DNA from: Janthinobacterium sp. CG3
Lineage (GTDB): Bacteria; Pseudomonadota; Gammaproteobacteria; Burkholderiales; Burkholderiaceae_D
Reading direction: 5' to 3'
NCBI RefSeq assembly: GCF_000344615.1
Contig: NZ_KB467824.1
Location: 356,445-420,444, forward strand
Length of the DNA stretch: 64,000 bases
A program made the translations under genes and the position numbers. The notes under the pieces were generated by a model. It searched no databases and was not told the DNA's origin. It worked only from the letters and a program-made list of their open reading frames with translations. Positions 1 through 9,016 of the stretch are shown one piece after another (position 1 is the stretch's first letter; every line of letters starts with the position of its first letter).

Positions 1-954
1 TACCTGTACAACGTCTCCGGCGGCAGCTTCGACATCCAGACCTGGCACAAACTGCCGTTGACGATGAAAGAGCAAACCTTCATCTTCCTGGCCTTCCTGA
101 TGGCGTTTGCCGTCAAGGTGCCGATGTTCCCGGTCCACACCTGGCTGCCGGACGTCCACGTCGAGGCGCCTACCGGCGGCTCGGCCGTGCTGGCGGCGAT
201 CATGCTGAAACTGGGCGCCTACGGCTTCCTGCGTTTCTCGCTGCCGATCGCCCCCGACGCCAGCCGCAACCTGTCGGGCTTCATGATCACGCTGTCGCTG
301 ATCGCCGTGATCTATATCGGCCTGGTCGCGCTGGTACAGAAGGACATGAAAAAACTGGTCGCCTATTCGTCGATCGCCCACATGGGCTTCGTCACGCTGG
401 GCTTCTTCATGTTCATCGATCCGACGCTGCAGGGCAGCGGCATGGCGATGCAGGGCGGCATCATGCAAATGATCTCGCACGGCTTCATCTCGGCGGCGAT
501 GTTCCTGTCGATCGGCGCGCTGTACGACCGCGCCCACTCGCGCCAAATCGCCGACTACGGCGGGGTGGTCAACCGCATGCCGAAGTTCGCCGCCTTCTTC
601 ATCTTCTTCTCGATGGCCAACTGCGGCCTGCCCGCGACCTCCGGTTTCGTCGGCGAGTTCATGGTGATCCTGGGCGCGGTCCAGTACAACTTCTGGATCG
701 GCCTGCTGGCCGCGACCGCGCTGATCTTCGGCGCCGCGTACTCGCTGTGGATGGCCAAGCGCGTCATCTTCGGCAAAGTCGCCAACCACCACGTGGACGA
801 GCTGACCGACATCAACAAGCGTGAGTTCTTCATGTTTGCGGTGCTGGCGATTGTCGTGCTGGCGATGGGTCTGTACCCGGCCCCGTTCACCGACACAATG
901 CAGACTTCGGTCGCCGACCTGCTGACGCACGTCGCCCAGACTAAGCTGCCTTAA
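1..954 (+). CDS. nuoM: NADH-quinone oxidoreductase subunit M (5'-truncated by window edge)
   Basis: Membrane proton-pumping subunit of respiratory complex I. The frame is open from base 1 (YLYNVSGG...), so the N-terminal third lies outside the window; about 317 codons remain of a usual 490-500. It shows the Mrp-antiporter-like motifs HTWLPDVHVEAP and MKKLVAYSSIAHMG, the latter carrying the conserved buried lysines of the proton channel, among several hydrophobic helices. nuoN follows after 24 bases, as expected for the end of a nuo operon. Nothing odd is seen in the part present. Confidence 0.97.
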   Translation, partial: YLYNVSGGSFDIQTWHKLPLTMKEQTFIFLAFLMAFAVKVPMFPVHTWLPDVHVEAPTGGSAVLAAIMLKLGAYGFLRFSLPIAPDASRNLSGFMITLSLIAVIYIGLVALVQKDMKKLVAYSSIAHMGFVTLGFFMFIDPTLQGSGMAMQGGIMQMISHGFISAAMFLSIGALYDRAHSRQIADYGGVVNRMPKFAAFFIFFSMANCGLPATSGFVGEFMVILGAVQYNFWIGLLAATALIFGAAYSLWMAKRVIFGKVANHHVDELTDINKREFFMFAVLAIVVLAMGLYPAPFTDTMQTSVADLLTHVAQTKLP

Positions 955-978
955 GAACACACGACGGAACACACCACC

Positions 979-2463
979 ATGAATAACACCCACCTGATCC
1001 CGCTCTACGCAGAAATCTTTCTGCTGGTCGCCGCCTCGGCGATCCTGCTGATCGATATGTTCCTGTCCGAGGGCAAGCGTACGATCACCTACTACCTGTC
1101 GCTGCTGTCGCTGGCCGCCTGCGCCGCCTTCACCCTGGTCGACTTCAACGCCGGCAGCACCGTCTACACCTTCTCCAACATGTTCGTCTCGGACCCGATG
1201 TCGAACCTGTTGAAACTGTTCTCCTACGGCGCCGTGGCGCTGACGCTGATCTACTCGCGCGGCTACGCCAGCGACCGCGGCATGTTGTCCGGTAACCTGG
1301 GCGGCGAGTTCTACGTGCTGGCCCTGTTTGCCCTGCTGGGCCAGATGGTGATGATCTCCGGGAACAACTTCTTGACCATCTACCTGGGCCTGGAACTGAT
1401 GTCGCTGTCGCTGTACGCGCTGGTGGCGCTGCGCCGCGACAACGCCAAGGCAACCGAAGCGGCGATGAAGTACTTCATCCTCGGCGCGCTGGCTTCCGGC
1501 TTCCTGTTGTACGGCATCTCGATGTTGTACGGCGCCACCGGTTCGCTCGATCTGAACGTGGTCGCCGAGGCGGCCGCCAACGGCAGCGCGAAACCGACCA
1601 TCCTGGTCTTCGGCCTGGTGTTCATGGTTGCCGGCCTGGCCTTCAAACTGGGCGTCGTGCCGTTCCACATGTGGGTGCCCGACGTCTACCAGGGTTCGCC
1701 GACGGCCGTCACGCTGCTGCTGGGCGGCGCGCCGAAACTGGCCGCCTTCGCGATCTGCATCCGCCTGCTGGTGGAAGGCCTGATGCCGATGGCGCACGAC
1801 TGGCAACAAATGCTGATGGTGCTGGCCGTGATGTCGCTGGCGATCGGCAACCTGACCGCCATCGCGCAAACCAACCTGAAGCGCATGCTGGCGTACTCGA
1901 CCATCGCGCAAATGGGCTTCGTGCTGCTGGGCCTGATGTCGGGTTGGGTCGGCCCTGAATCGCACCTGACCGAAAACGCCTACAGCTCGGCGATGTTCTA
2001 CGTGATCACCTACGTGATGACGACGCTGGGCAGCTTCGGCGCCATCATGCTGCTGGCGCGCGCCGGTTTCGAGGCGGAAGAACTGGCCGACTTCAAGGGC
2101 CTGAGCAAGCGCAGCCCGTGGTTCGCCACGATCATGTCGATCTTGATGTTCTCGCTGGCCGGCGTGCCGCCGATGATGGGCTTTGCCGCCAAGTTCTCGG
2201 TGCTGCAAGCGGTGCTGGGCACCGGCCAGGTCTGGCTGACCATCCTGGCGGTGATGTTCTCGCTGATCGGCGCGTTCTACTACCTGCGCGTGGTGAAAAT
2301 GATGTGGTTCGACGAGCCGACCGACAGCGCGCCGCTGGCCGTCAACCTCGACATGCGCGTGGTGCTGAGCCTGAACGGCCTGGCCATCGTCGGCCTGGGC
2401 CTGTTCCCCGGCGCCTTGCTGAGCGCCTGCCTGAGCGCGATGACCAAGACGCTGGCTTCCTAA
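979..2463 (+). CDS. nuoN: NADH-quinone oxidoreductase subunit N
   Basis: Last membrane subunit of complex I, 494 residues, the normal length. It is polytopic throughout, with the family motifs [16 protein letters not shown] (residues about 230-245) and the conserved lysine stretch [15 protein letters not shown]. It sits directly after nuoM in the same direction and is presumably co-transcribed with it and with the DUF2818 gene that begins 4 bases after its stop. Confidence 0.97.
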   Translation: MNNTHLIPLYAEIFLLVAASAILLIDMFLSEGKRTITYYLSLLSLAACAAFTLVDFNAGSTVYTFSNMFVSDPMSNLLKLFSYGAVALTLIYSRGYASDRGMLSGNLGGEFYVLALFALLGQMVMISGNNFLTIYLGLELMSLSLYALVALRRDNAKATEAAMKYFILGALASGFLLYGISMLYGATGSLDLNVVAEAAANGSAKPTILVFGLVFMVAGLAFKLGVVPFHMWVPDVYQGSPTAVTLLLGGAPKLAAFAICIRLLVEGLMPMAHDWQQMLMVLAVMSLAIGNLTAIAQTNLKRMLAYSTIAQMGFVLLGLMSGWVGPESHLTENAYSSAMFYVITYVMTTLGSFGAIMLLARAGFEAEELADFKGLSKRSPWFATIMSILMFSLAGVPPMMGFAAKFSVLQAVLGTGQVWLTILAVMFSLIGAFYYLRVVKMMWFDEPTDSAPLAVNLDMRVVLSLNGLAIVGLGLFPGALLSACLSAMTKTLAS

Positions 2464-2467
2464 GCCG

Positions 2468-2791
2468 ATGGATGTTTCGTCCTCAAGCTGGTTGGTGATC
2501 GCGCTGGCCCTGGCGGGCGCCAACCTGCCGTTTTTCAACGACAAGCTGCTGGCCCTGGTTTCCTTGAAACCGGCGGCCGACGGCGCGGCGCGGCGCAAGC
2601 CGCTGGCCGTGCGCTTGCTGGAAATGGTGCTCATGTACTTCATCGTCGGCGCGCTGGCGTTGGCGCTGGAGTCGCGCATCGGCAACGCCTTTTCGCACAC
2701 GTGGGAGTTCTACGCCATCACCGGCTGCCTGTTCGTGGTGCTGGCTTATCCCGGCTTCGTGGTACGCTACCTGCGCAAGCGCCGCCACTGA
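2468..2791 (+). CDS. DUF2818 family membrane protein
   Basis: Small protein of 107 residues with three or four hydrophobic segments (about residues 4-30, 50-70, 78-100) and a basic C-terminus (RYLRKRRH). DUF2818 proteins are found next to nuoN in betaproteobacteria; that placement, 4 bases after the nuoN stop, is the main evidence. A role in complex I assembly or stability is possible but is inferred only from position. Confidence 0.85.
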   Translation: MDVSSSSWLVIALALAGANLPFFNDKLLALVSLKPAADGAARRKPLAVRLLEMVLMYFIVGALALALESRIGNAFSHTWEFYAITGCLFVVLAYPGFVVRYLRKRRH

Positions 2792-2896
2792 CCGTCATGG
2801 CGTACCGGTGACGCCAACGTTGCCGGGTTGCGCCGTGCCGGCCAACCCGACCGACGAAACCTGGCCTACTTCTTAATCTGACCGCCCGGAGCGCGC

Positions 2897-3454
2897 ATGG
2901 ATCTGCATCTGAAAGAAAGCAAAATCGACGGCGGAGTGGCCTACGAGGGCGGCTTCCTGAAGGTGCAGAGCGATCGCGTCGCGCTGCCCGACGGTAAAAT
3001 CACCGTCCGCGAATACATCAGGCATCCGGGCGCGGTGGTCGTCCTGCCACTGCTCGACGACGGCAGCGTGCTGCTGGAACGGCAGTTCCGCTATCCGCTC
3101 GACCGCGTCTTCATCGAATTCCCCGCCGGTAAGATTGACGCCGGCGAGGACGCCCTCAGCTGCGCCAAGCGCGAGCTGCTGGAGGAAACCGGCTACACCG
3201 CCAGCGACTGGCAATACGTTTGCACCATCCACAACGCCATCGCCTATTCGGACGAGCACCTCGAACTGTTCGTTGCGCGCGGCCTGGTGGCCGGCCAGAG
3301 CCAGCTCGACGACGGCGAATTCCTGGAAACCTTCACCGCCAGCGTGCCGCAGATGCTGGAGTGGGTCAAAAGCGGCGCCATCACCGACGTCAAAACCATC
3401 ATCGGCGCGTTCTGGCTGGAGAAGCTCACCTCCGGGGCATGGACCGCGGCGTAA
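2897..3454 (+). CDS. Nudix hydrolase, ADP-ribose pyrophosphatase-like
   Basis: 185 residues. The full Nudix box is visible at residues 78-100: G-x5-E (GKIDAGE), seven residues, then RELLEETGY. The N-terminal beta-rich part (KVQSDRVALPDGK, REYIRHPGAVVVLPLL) and the ERQFRYP segment resemble the NudF/ADP-ribose pyrophosphatase branch, which hydrolyses ADP-ribose to AMP and ribose-5-phosphate. GGAG lies 8 bases before the ATG. It is separated by 105 bases from the nuo genes and is followed at once by the HExxH protein, so the two may share a transcript. Confidence 0.9.
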   Translation: MDLHLKESKIDGGVAYEGGFLKVQSDRVALPDGKITVREYIRHPGAVVVLPLLDDGSVLLERQFRYPLDRVFIEFPAGKIDAGEDALSCAKRELLEETGYTASDWQYVCTIHNAIAYSDEHLELFVARGLVAGQSQLDDGEFLETFTASVPQMLEWVKSGAITDVKTIIGAFWLEKLTSGAWTAA

Positions 3455-3462
3455 GCCGGGCC

Positions 3463-4161
3463 ATGGGGACGGCGCCGCGCCTGCTGCTGGCGGGCGCCCT
3501 GTTGGCCGCCGGCGCGGCGCTGGCGCAGCGCACGCCGTTTCAAATCCGCTGCGAGGACAGTATCGGCAAGACCGTCTCGGTGTTGACGGCGCAGCAGAAC
3601 GGTTACAGCATCGACAGCCACCTGTCGTACCGCTCGCTGACGGCGATGAAGGGCGGCGCCCGTGCCAACACCTACGTGCTGGGGCTGACCAAGACCGAGT
3701 CGCGCGTGGCCATCGGGCTGGACGGCCCGATGCTGCTCGATCCGGTCAGCGGCTACGAATGCGTGGCGCCGCAGATTACCGTCAAGCTGTACTACGCGCC
3801 TATCGTCATCTACATCGGCAAGGAGTTCGAGCAGGGCAGTTGCGCCTACGAAGAAATCCTGGCGCACGAGCTGCGCCACATGAAAACCTATCTGGCGCAC
3901 CTGCCGAGGGCCGAGGCGGCGGTGCGGGCGGCGCTGGCCCGGCGCTTCGAGGCCCGCCCGCTGTATGCGCCGCGCGGCACCGCGCGCAACGCGCTGGCGC
4001 GCGAGGTCGACAGCGGCTGGATGCCCTACATCAAGGCTGAAATGGCCCGGGTCGAGGTGCTGCAGGCGGCCATCGACTCGGCCGAGGAATACGCCAGGCT
4101 GGGGCGGGCCTGCAAAGGCGAGATCCAGTCGATACTCCAGGGCCGGCACAAGGCCCGCTAA
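3463..4161 (+). CDS. Secreted protein with HExxH motif, possible zinc peptidase
   Basis: 232 residues from this ATG. A signal peptide is seen (LLLAGALLAAGAALA, cleavage near AQ at 21-22). Residues 135-139 read HELRH, fitting the HExxH zinc-binding signature, in the context YEEILAHELRHMKTYL; four cysteines (30, 100, 127 and one near the C-terminus) could form disulfides. A metal third ligand cannot be assigned. An in-frame ATG at 3439 would overlap the Nudix gene by 16 bases; 3463 gives a more standard signal peptide. I do not recognise the family with confidence. Confidence 0.75.
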   Translation: MGTAPRLLLAGALLAAGAALAQRTPFQIRCEDSIGKTVSVLTAQQNGYSIDSHLSYRSLTAMKGGARANTYVLGLTKTESRVAIGLDGPMLLDPVSGYECVAPQITVKLYYAPIVIYIGKEFEQGSCAYEEILAHELRHMKTYLAHLPRAEAAVRAALARRFEARPLYAPRGTARNALAREVDSGWMPYIKAEMARVEVLQAAIDSAEEYARLGRACKGEIQSILQGRHKAR

Positions 4162-4212
4162 TTCAACCAATACAGCGCCGGCGGCGTGCGCGCCGCGACA
4201 CGAGAACACACC

Positions 4213-4920
4213 ATGACAAGTTTGAACGACAACGCCGCGCCGGCGCGCTATTTCGCCCTGATCCCCGCCGCCGGCGTGGGCGCGCGCATGGCCGCCGACG
4301 GCCCGAAACAATACCTGCCGCTAGGCGGCAAGCCGATGCTGCGCCACACCCTGGACGCCTTCCTCGGCAGCGCGCTGGTGGCGCACACCTACGTGGTGGT
4401 GAGCCCGGACGACGGCCAGATCGATGCCGTCGTGCCGCCTGCCGGCGTGACGGTGCTGCGCTGCGGCGGCGCCACCCGGATGGACTCGGTGCTGAACGCG
4501 CTGCGCGCGTTGGCCGGGGAAGTGCGCGATACCGACTGGATTCTGGTGCACGACGCGGCGCGCCCCGGGCTGACGCCGGCCTTGATCGAAAAGCTGATCG
4601 CCGGCGTCGGCGCCGACCCGGTCGGCGGCCTGTTGGCGCTGGCGGTGGTCGACACCGTCAAGCGCGCCGCCGCGGCCGGCGTGGCGACGCTGCCGCGCGA
4701 CGGCCTGTGGCTGGCGCAAACGCCGCAGATGTTCCGCTACCGCCTGCTCAGCGACGCGCTGGGCGCGGCGCCGGACGCCAACGCCATCACCGACGACGCC
4801 AGCGCCGTGGAAGCGCTGGGCCTGTCGCCGAAGCTGGTCGAAGGCCACCCGCGCAACCTGAAAGTAACCCTGCCGGCCGATATACGCATCGCCGAAATGT
4901 ACCTGGCCCACGGCCAATAA
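4213..4920 (+). CDS. ispD: 2-C-methyl-D-erythritol 4-phosphate cytidylyltransferase
   Basis: Third enzyme of the MEP isoprenoid pathway, adding CMP from CTP to MEP. 235 residues, normal length. The nucleotide-binding signature PAAGVGARMAADGPKQYLPL is at residues 18-37; DTDWILVHDAARPGL and the C-terminal ITDDASAVEALG...VEGHPRNLKVT are also typical. An upstream in-frame ATG (4186) adds nine residues outside the conserved start, so 4213 is preferred. ispF begins 22 bases downstream, the usual pair. Confidence 0.96.
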   Translation: MTSLNDNAAPARYFALIPAAGVGARMAADGPKQYLPLGGKPMLRHTLDAFLGSALVAHTYVVVSPDDGQIDAVVPPAGVTVLRCGGATRMDSVLNALRALAGEVRDTDWILVHDAARPGLTPALIEKLIAGVGADPVGGLLALAVVDTVKRAAAAGVATLPRDGLWLAQTPQMFRYRLLSDALGAAPDANAITDDASAVEALGLSPKLVEGHPRNLKVTLPADIRIAEMYLAHGQ

Positions 4921-4942
4921 CCCCTAGATAAGGCCCGACAAC

Positions 4943-5449
4943 ATGACCCCCGCACCCGCACCCGCACTCCCGTTCCGCATCGGCCAGGGTTACGACTGCC
5001 ACGCGCTGGTCGCCGGCCGCGACCTGATCATCGGCGGCGTCAACATCCCGCACCACGTCGGCCTGCTCGGCCATTCCGACGCCGACGTGCTGCTGCACGC
5101 CATCATCGACGCGCTGTTCGGCGCCGCCGCGCTGGGCGACATCGGCAGGCACTTCCCCGACACCGACGCGCGCTTCAAGGGCGCCGACTCGCGCACGCTG
5201 CTGCGCGAGGCCGGCACGCGCGTCGCCGCCACCGGCTACAGCATCGGCAACATCGACGCCACCATCATCGCGCAGCGGCCGAAGATGGCGCCGCACATCG
5301 CCGCGATGGTGGCCAACGTCGCCGCCGACCTCGGCCTGGCCGCCGGCCAGGTCAACATCAAAGCCAAGACCAACGAAAAGCTCGGTTACCTGGGACGGGA
5401 AGAGGGCATTGCCGCGGAAGCCGTCGCGCTGCTGCTGCGCTCGGATTGA
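4943..5449 (+). CDS. ispF: 2-C-methyl-D-erythritol 2,4-cyclodiphosphate synthase
   Basis: Fifth enzyme of the MEP pathway, cyclising CDP-ME-2-phosphate and releasing CMP. 168 residues. The zinc-binding D-x-H is present in [12 protein letters not shown], followed by [24 protein letters not shown] and [12 protein letters not shown], all diagnostic. AAGG precedes the ATG. Co-directional with and close to ispD, so one operon is likely. Confidence 0.97.
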   Translation: MTPAPAPALPFRIGQGYDCHALVAGRDLIIGGVNIPHHVGLLGHSDADVLLHAIIDALFGAAALGDIGRHFPDTDARFKGADSRTLLREAGTRVAATGYSIGNIDATIIAQRPKMAPHIAAMVANVAADLGLAAGQVNIKAKTNEKLGYLGREEGIAAEAVALLLRSD

Positions 5450-5499
5450 CGCCTCCGCCCGCTCCTGTCACGGCTATTCCCACTTGTTGGTTGACATGG

Positions 5500-5527
5500 T
5501 TGACTCGCTTCAGTCTTGGTGTACACT
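5500..5527 (+). promoter_or_regulatory. Putative sigma-70 promoter of the RES toxin-antitoxin operon
   Basis: TTGACT (5500-5505) and TACACT (5522-5527) are separated by 16 bases. A second TTGACA lies at 5491-5496, so the GTTGAC unit is directly repeated 9 bases apart and could be the site at which the antitoxin represses its own operon. A start point near 5534 would exclude the upstream ATG at 5533 and supports translation from 5554. Confidence 0.55.
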
Positions 5528-5553
5528 GACGTATGAGCCAACAGGAGTTCATC

Positions 5554-6312
5554 ATGCCCGCATCGAACGCAAAGAAGAGTACACTGGCGCCGTCGCAAGC
5601 CGGCGCCGCGCCGCACGGCCGGCATACTGTCACGCAACTGGTTGGCAAGGACAAGGCCGGCGTGAAGTCGGTGCCGATTACCCACATCAAGGGCCTGGCC
5701 AGTCTGGGGCAGGGCTATCTGATCATTAAGGTCGATCCCAGCATGCTGGCCGACGCCGAGGCCAATGCCGAGCAATTGCCGAAAACCCTGCTCGGCGAGC
5801 TGATTCCCGAAATTCCCATGAGCCAGGTCAGGCGCCTGCTGGCCAGGCTGGCCGACGGCGGCAAGCCCGCGGGGGCGCCGGCCAAGCGCGCCGCGGCGAA
5901 CGAAAGCGGCGCCGCCGACAATCAAGCATTCCTGACGAACCACGCCAGGCAAGCGGCGGCCGCGCGCGCCAAGCATGTCGCCGACGGCAGTTTGTTGACC
6001 CCGGCCGAGGTGTGGGAGCGGCTGGCGATCAGCCGGCAGGCGGTCAGCAAGGCGGTCAAGGAAAACCGCATGTTTTCCCTCGATGGCCCCGCCGGCAAGC
6101 AGTTGTACCCGGCTTTTTTCACCGACCCCAAGTACGACCGCCGCGAAGTCGAGCGGGTCTCGCAGGCGCTCGGCGATTTGCCCGGTCCCAGCAAATGGCA
6201 GTTCTTCACGACGGGCAAGGGTTCGCTGGGCGGACGCACGCCGTTGGTGGCGCTTGCCAACGGCGACTTCGACGGCGTTCTGGTGGCCGCGGCCGGCTTC
6301 GCGGAGCGCTGA
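5554..6312 (+). CDS. Antitoxin of a RES-type system (Xre/MbcA/ParS-like)
   Basis: 252 residues from the ATG at 5554, which has AGGAG 6 bases upstream; the in-frame ATG at 5533 lies at the predicted transcription start and is less likely. The C-terminal part has a helix-turn-helix-like segment (LLTPAEVWERLAISRQAVSK) and ends in LGGRTPLVALANGDFDGVLVAA, matching the DUF2384 toxin-binding consensus. The first ~140 residues are not part of a standard antitoxin of this group and contain KSVPITHIKGLASLGQG. The stop is followed after one base by the RES gene, so translation is coupled. Role inferred: DNA-binding repressor that blocks the RES active site. Confidence 0.75.
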   Translation: MPASNAKKSTLAPSQAGAAPHGRHTVTQLVGKDKAGVKSVPITHIKGLASLGQGYLIIKVDPSMLADAEANAEQLPKTLLGELIPEIPMSQVRRLLARLADGGKPAGAPAKRAAANESGAADNQAFLTNHARQAAAARAKHVADGSLLTPAEVWERLAISRQAVSKAVKENRMFSLDGPAGKQLYPAFFTDPKYDRREVERVSQALGDLPGPSKWQFFTTGKGSLGGRTPLVALANGDFDGVLVAAAGFAER

Positions 6313-6313
6313 C

Positions 6314-6925
6314 TTGGCAGCTGAGGCACTGGGACTGCCGCCACCTTATCTGTCCACCGAAAAATTGGCATTCAAGCGCTGCGATCCGGCCAAGCTGTTC
6401 AGGATATCGAGCCACGGCACCGGCGAACCTTATTTCGGCCGCAGCGGCGCGAACCGATTCGACGCCCCCGGTTCGGCGGCCGACGCGGCCGAATTCTCGG
6501 CCTGCTATCTGGGTTTCAGCCTGACGGTGGCGATTGCCGAATCGGTGTTGCACGACGAAGTGCCGTTGGATGGCGGCTACGGTATCGCCCAGACCACGCT
6601 CGACGGCAAATATGTGTGGCGTTTCCAGGGTTCGGCCTTGCGCCTGGCCAACCTGACCGGCGCGCCGCTGAAGCGCCTGGGCGGGCACGCCGATCTGGGC
6701 GGCACCTGCGACTATGCGACGACGCAGCACTGGTCGCTGGCCGTGCATCGCAACCCGGGCCGGTTCGACGGCTTCGTGTATATGTCGCGGCACCTGAATA
6801 CCGAGATGGCGGTGATATTGTTCGACCGCGCCGGACCGAAAATCCAGATGGCGACGGCGACCAAGCTGTTGGCGGACCCCGGCTTCGCGGCCGCCGCCGA
6901 AACGCTCGGCATCGTTGGCATCTAA
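6314..6925 (+). CDS. RES-domain toxin (NAD+ phosphorylase / ADP-ribosyltransferase family)
   Basis: 203 residues from a TTG start placed one base after the antitoxin stop; the open frame extends further upstream but only as a shadow inside the antitoxin gene. The family's Arg-Glu-Ser signature is visible: LFRISSHG, then YFGRSGANRFDAPG, AIAESVLHDE, and a later Ser in TTQHWSLAVH. RES toxins (MbcT, ParT, Res) degrade NAD+ or ADP-ribosylate a target; which applies here cannot be read from sequence. The pairing with a DUF2384-type partner supports the assignment. Confidence 0.85.
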   Translation: MAAEALGLPPPYLSTEKLAFKRCDPAKLFRISSHGTGEPYFGRSGANRFDAPGSAADAAEFSACYLGFSLTVAIAESVLHDEVPLDGGYGIAQTTLDGKYVWRFQGSALRLANLTGAPLKRLGGHADLGGTCDYATTQHWSLAVHRNPGRFDGFVYMSRHLNTEMAVILFDRAGPKIQMATATKLLADPGFAAAAETLGIVGI

Positions 6926-7010
6926 ACGGTCCCGCCGAGTGGTTTGCCTTTAATGAAATGTTATTATTCCATATATAATCCCGGGATTTTTATGTGGACT
7001 GGGAACTTCG

Positions 7011-8363
7011 ATGGCGCGACGCATTCTTTTATTCGCAGCACTGGCGCTGGTATCGGCCGCCGGCCACGCCGGCATCGCGGCGCCGGAGGCCCTGTTGTGG
7101 GAGTCGCCGGCCTTTACGACGGCCTACCGAGACAACATCAGCGATGACGAAAAAGTGGCCGGGCTGTCCAAGTTCTGGTCCGAGGTGAAGTATAACTTCG
7201 TGTTTGTCGAGAAGCTCAAGACGCTCGACTGGGACGCCCAGTACCTGGCCTATCTGCCGAAGGTCAGGGCGAGCAGGTCCACCGCCGAGTATTACCAGGT
7301 GCTCGCCGAGCTGTGCGCCACACTGCGGGACGGCCACACGAATATTATGCCGCCCGGGCAAATGTGGGACCTGTACGGCAAACCGATGCTGGAGACCGCG
7401 CTGGTCGAGGGGCGCGTCGTCGTCACCGAGGTGTTCGACGGGGCGCTGCGGTCGCGCGGCGTGCTGCCCGGCGTGGAAATCACCACGGTCGACGGCGCCG
7501 CCGTGAAGACCTATGCGGCGCAGAAGGTGGCGTCATTCGAGAGCGCGTCGAGCGCCCAGGACCTGGAGTTGAAAACCTTCACAGCCAGCTTGTTGCGCGG
7601 TACGGCGGGACCGGCGCGCGAAGTCGGCTTCCGGGCCGCCGACGGCCGGGCGTTCACGCTGGCGCTGGCGATGCCGACCGAGCGGGTGCGCTATGCCGCG
7701 AAGCCCGCCGTGGCCTCGTTCGAAATGCGCGTGCTCGCCGGCGGCGTCGTGTATGTCGCGCTGAACGATTTTGCCGACGCCACGGCGGCCGACGGCTTCA
7801 TGGCCGCGTTTGCGCAAATCGCCAGGGCGCCGGCGCTGATCATCGACCTGCGCCGCAACGGCGGCGGCAACGGCGCGTTCGGCTACCGCGTGCTGTCGAC
7901 GCTGACGGACCAGCCGTTCGCCGGCAGTGCCTGGTCGACGCGGCAGTACCTGCCGAGCTACCGCGCCTGGGGCAAGCCGATGCCGGCGTTTGCGGGCGGC
8001 GGCGGCAGCTGGCCGGCCGACGGCGCCCGGTACTACGCCGGGCCGGTGGTGCTGTTGAGCGGCGCGGCGACCTATTCCGCCGCCGAGGATTTCGCCGTCG
8101 CGTTCGACGCGATCGGGCGCGGCGCCATCGTCGGCGAGCCGACCGGCGGCAGTACCGGGCAGCCGCTGATCTTCGCCTTGCCCGGCGGCGGCTCGGCGCC
8201 GGTCTGTACCAAAAGCGACACCTACCCGGACGGGCGCGCCTTCGTCGGCGTGGGCGTGCGGCCGCACAAGCTGGTGCGCCCGCTGCTGGCCGACCTGCGG
8301 CGCGGCCGCGACACGGTGCTGGAGGCGGCGTTGCGCGTGCTGGCCGAGCGGGGCGGGAAATAG
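7011..8363 (+). CDS. S41 family (C-terminal processing) peptidase, secreted
   Basis: 450 residues with a signal peptide (RRILLFAALALVSAAGHA). Order: N-terminal helical region with FWSEVKYNFVF, a PDZ-like segment (LRSRGVLPGVEITTVDGAAVKTY, about residues 145-170), then the S41 catalytic domain with IIDLRRNGGGNGAFGYRVL and the presumed nucleophile Ser in GAATYSAAEDF. These are features of tricorn/CtpA-type serine peptidases. A good -10 (TATAAT, 6974-6979) lies upstream with no clear -35. It stands alone; substrate unknown. Confidence 0.88.
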   Translation: MARRILLFAALALVSAAGHAGIAAPEALLWESPAFTTAYRDNISDDEKVAGLSKFWSEVKYNFVFVEKLKTLDWDAQYLAYLPKVRASRSTAEYYQVLAELCATLRDGHTNIMPPGQMWDLYGKPMLETALVEGRVVVTEVFDGALRSRGVLPGVEITTVDGAAVKTYAAQKVASFESASSAQDLELKTFTASLLRGTAGPAREVGFRAADGRAFTLALAMPTERVRYAAKPAVASFEMRVLAGGVVYVALNDFADATAADGFMAAFAQIARAPALIIDLRRNGGGNGAFGYRVLSTLTDQPFAGSAWSTRQYLPSYRAWGKPMPAFAGGGGSWPADGARYYAGPVVLLSGAATYSAAEDFAVAFDAIGRGAIVGEPTGGSTGQPLIFALPGGGSAPVCTKSDTYPDGRAFVGVGVRPHKLVRPLLADLRRGRDTVLEAALRVLAERGGK

Positions 8364-8392
8364 CCCGGCAGGCGCCGGCCGGGCCGGACAAC

Positions 8393-8917
8393 TTAAATCG
8401 GGAACACCAGGCAGGTGGTGGTGGCGAACGCGTACAGCTTGCCGGCGGCGTCGGTGATGCGGCCCTCGGCGATGGCGACCTGGCCGCCGACGCTGATGAC
8501 CTTGCCCTCGGCGCGCACCGGCCCGGTGCTGTCGCTCATGCCGCGGATGTAGTTAACCTTCAGCTCCAGCGTGGTAAAGCCCTTGCCGGCGGGTAGCATC
8601 GTGTGGATCGCGCAGCCGACAGCGGTGTCGAGCAGGGTGGCGGCGTAGCCGCCGTGTACGCTGCCGCTGGGATTGTAGTGGGCGAAGGCGGGCGTGCCCT
8701 GGAATACCGCGCGGCCCGGTTCGACGCTGATCGGCACGATGCCGAGCAAATCGGCGATCGGCGCCGGCGGGATCTCGCCGGCGCCTATGCCGCCGAGAAA
8801 TTCCATGCCGCTGCGTTCGCGCAGCGCGCTGCGCTCGGCCACGCCGGGCGGCGCCAGCCGGGCGCGCATCTGCGCCTCTTCCGCCAGCCAGGTTTGCAGG
8901 GTGTCTTGTGCTTGCAT
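8393..8917 (-). CDS. PaaI-family thioesterase (hotdog fold)
   Basis: 174 residues from the ATG at 8917; AAAGG sits about 9 bases before it, and the longer upstream frame runs into the divergent promoter region. The hotdog core is seen in AHYNPSGSVHGGYAATLLDTAVGCAIHTMLPAG, with the HGG-x-x-x-x-L-D motif that carries the active-site Asp, and GQVAIAEGRITD. Family members hydrolyse acyl- or aryl-CoA thioesters. It is divergent from a MarR-type regulator with 99 bases between, which suggests local control. Confidence 0.88.
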   Translation of the reverse strand: MQAQDTLQTWLAEEAQMRARLAPPGVAERSALRERSGMEFLGGIGAGEIPPAPIADLLGIVPISVEPGRAVFQGTPAFAHYNPSGSVHGGYAATLLDTAVGCAIHTMLPAGKGFTTLELKVNYIRGMSDSTGPVRAEGKVISVGGQVAIAEGRITDAAGKLYAFATTTCLVFPI

Positions 8918-8973
8918 GAGTGTGCCTTTTGTCGAGTTGCTTGAATCGAAGGAAAACCGCCACAGATCTGCAC

Positions 8974-8979
8974 TATAAT
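8974..8979 (+). promoter_or_regulatory. -10 element of the MarR-type gene
   Basis: Perfect TATAAT, 38 bases before the ATG at 9017. No strong -35 hexamer is at the right distance. The in-frame ATG at 8978 overlaps this box, so it cannot be the start codon of a transcript initiated here; this decides for 9017. Confidence 0.5.
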
Positions 8980-9016
8980 GGGTTTTCGGCATTTGCGTGT
9001 ATATGCACCTATTTAT

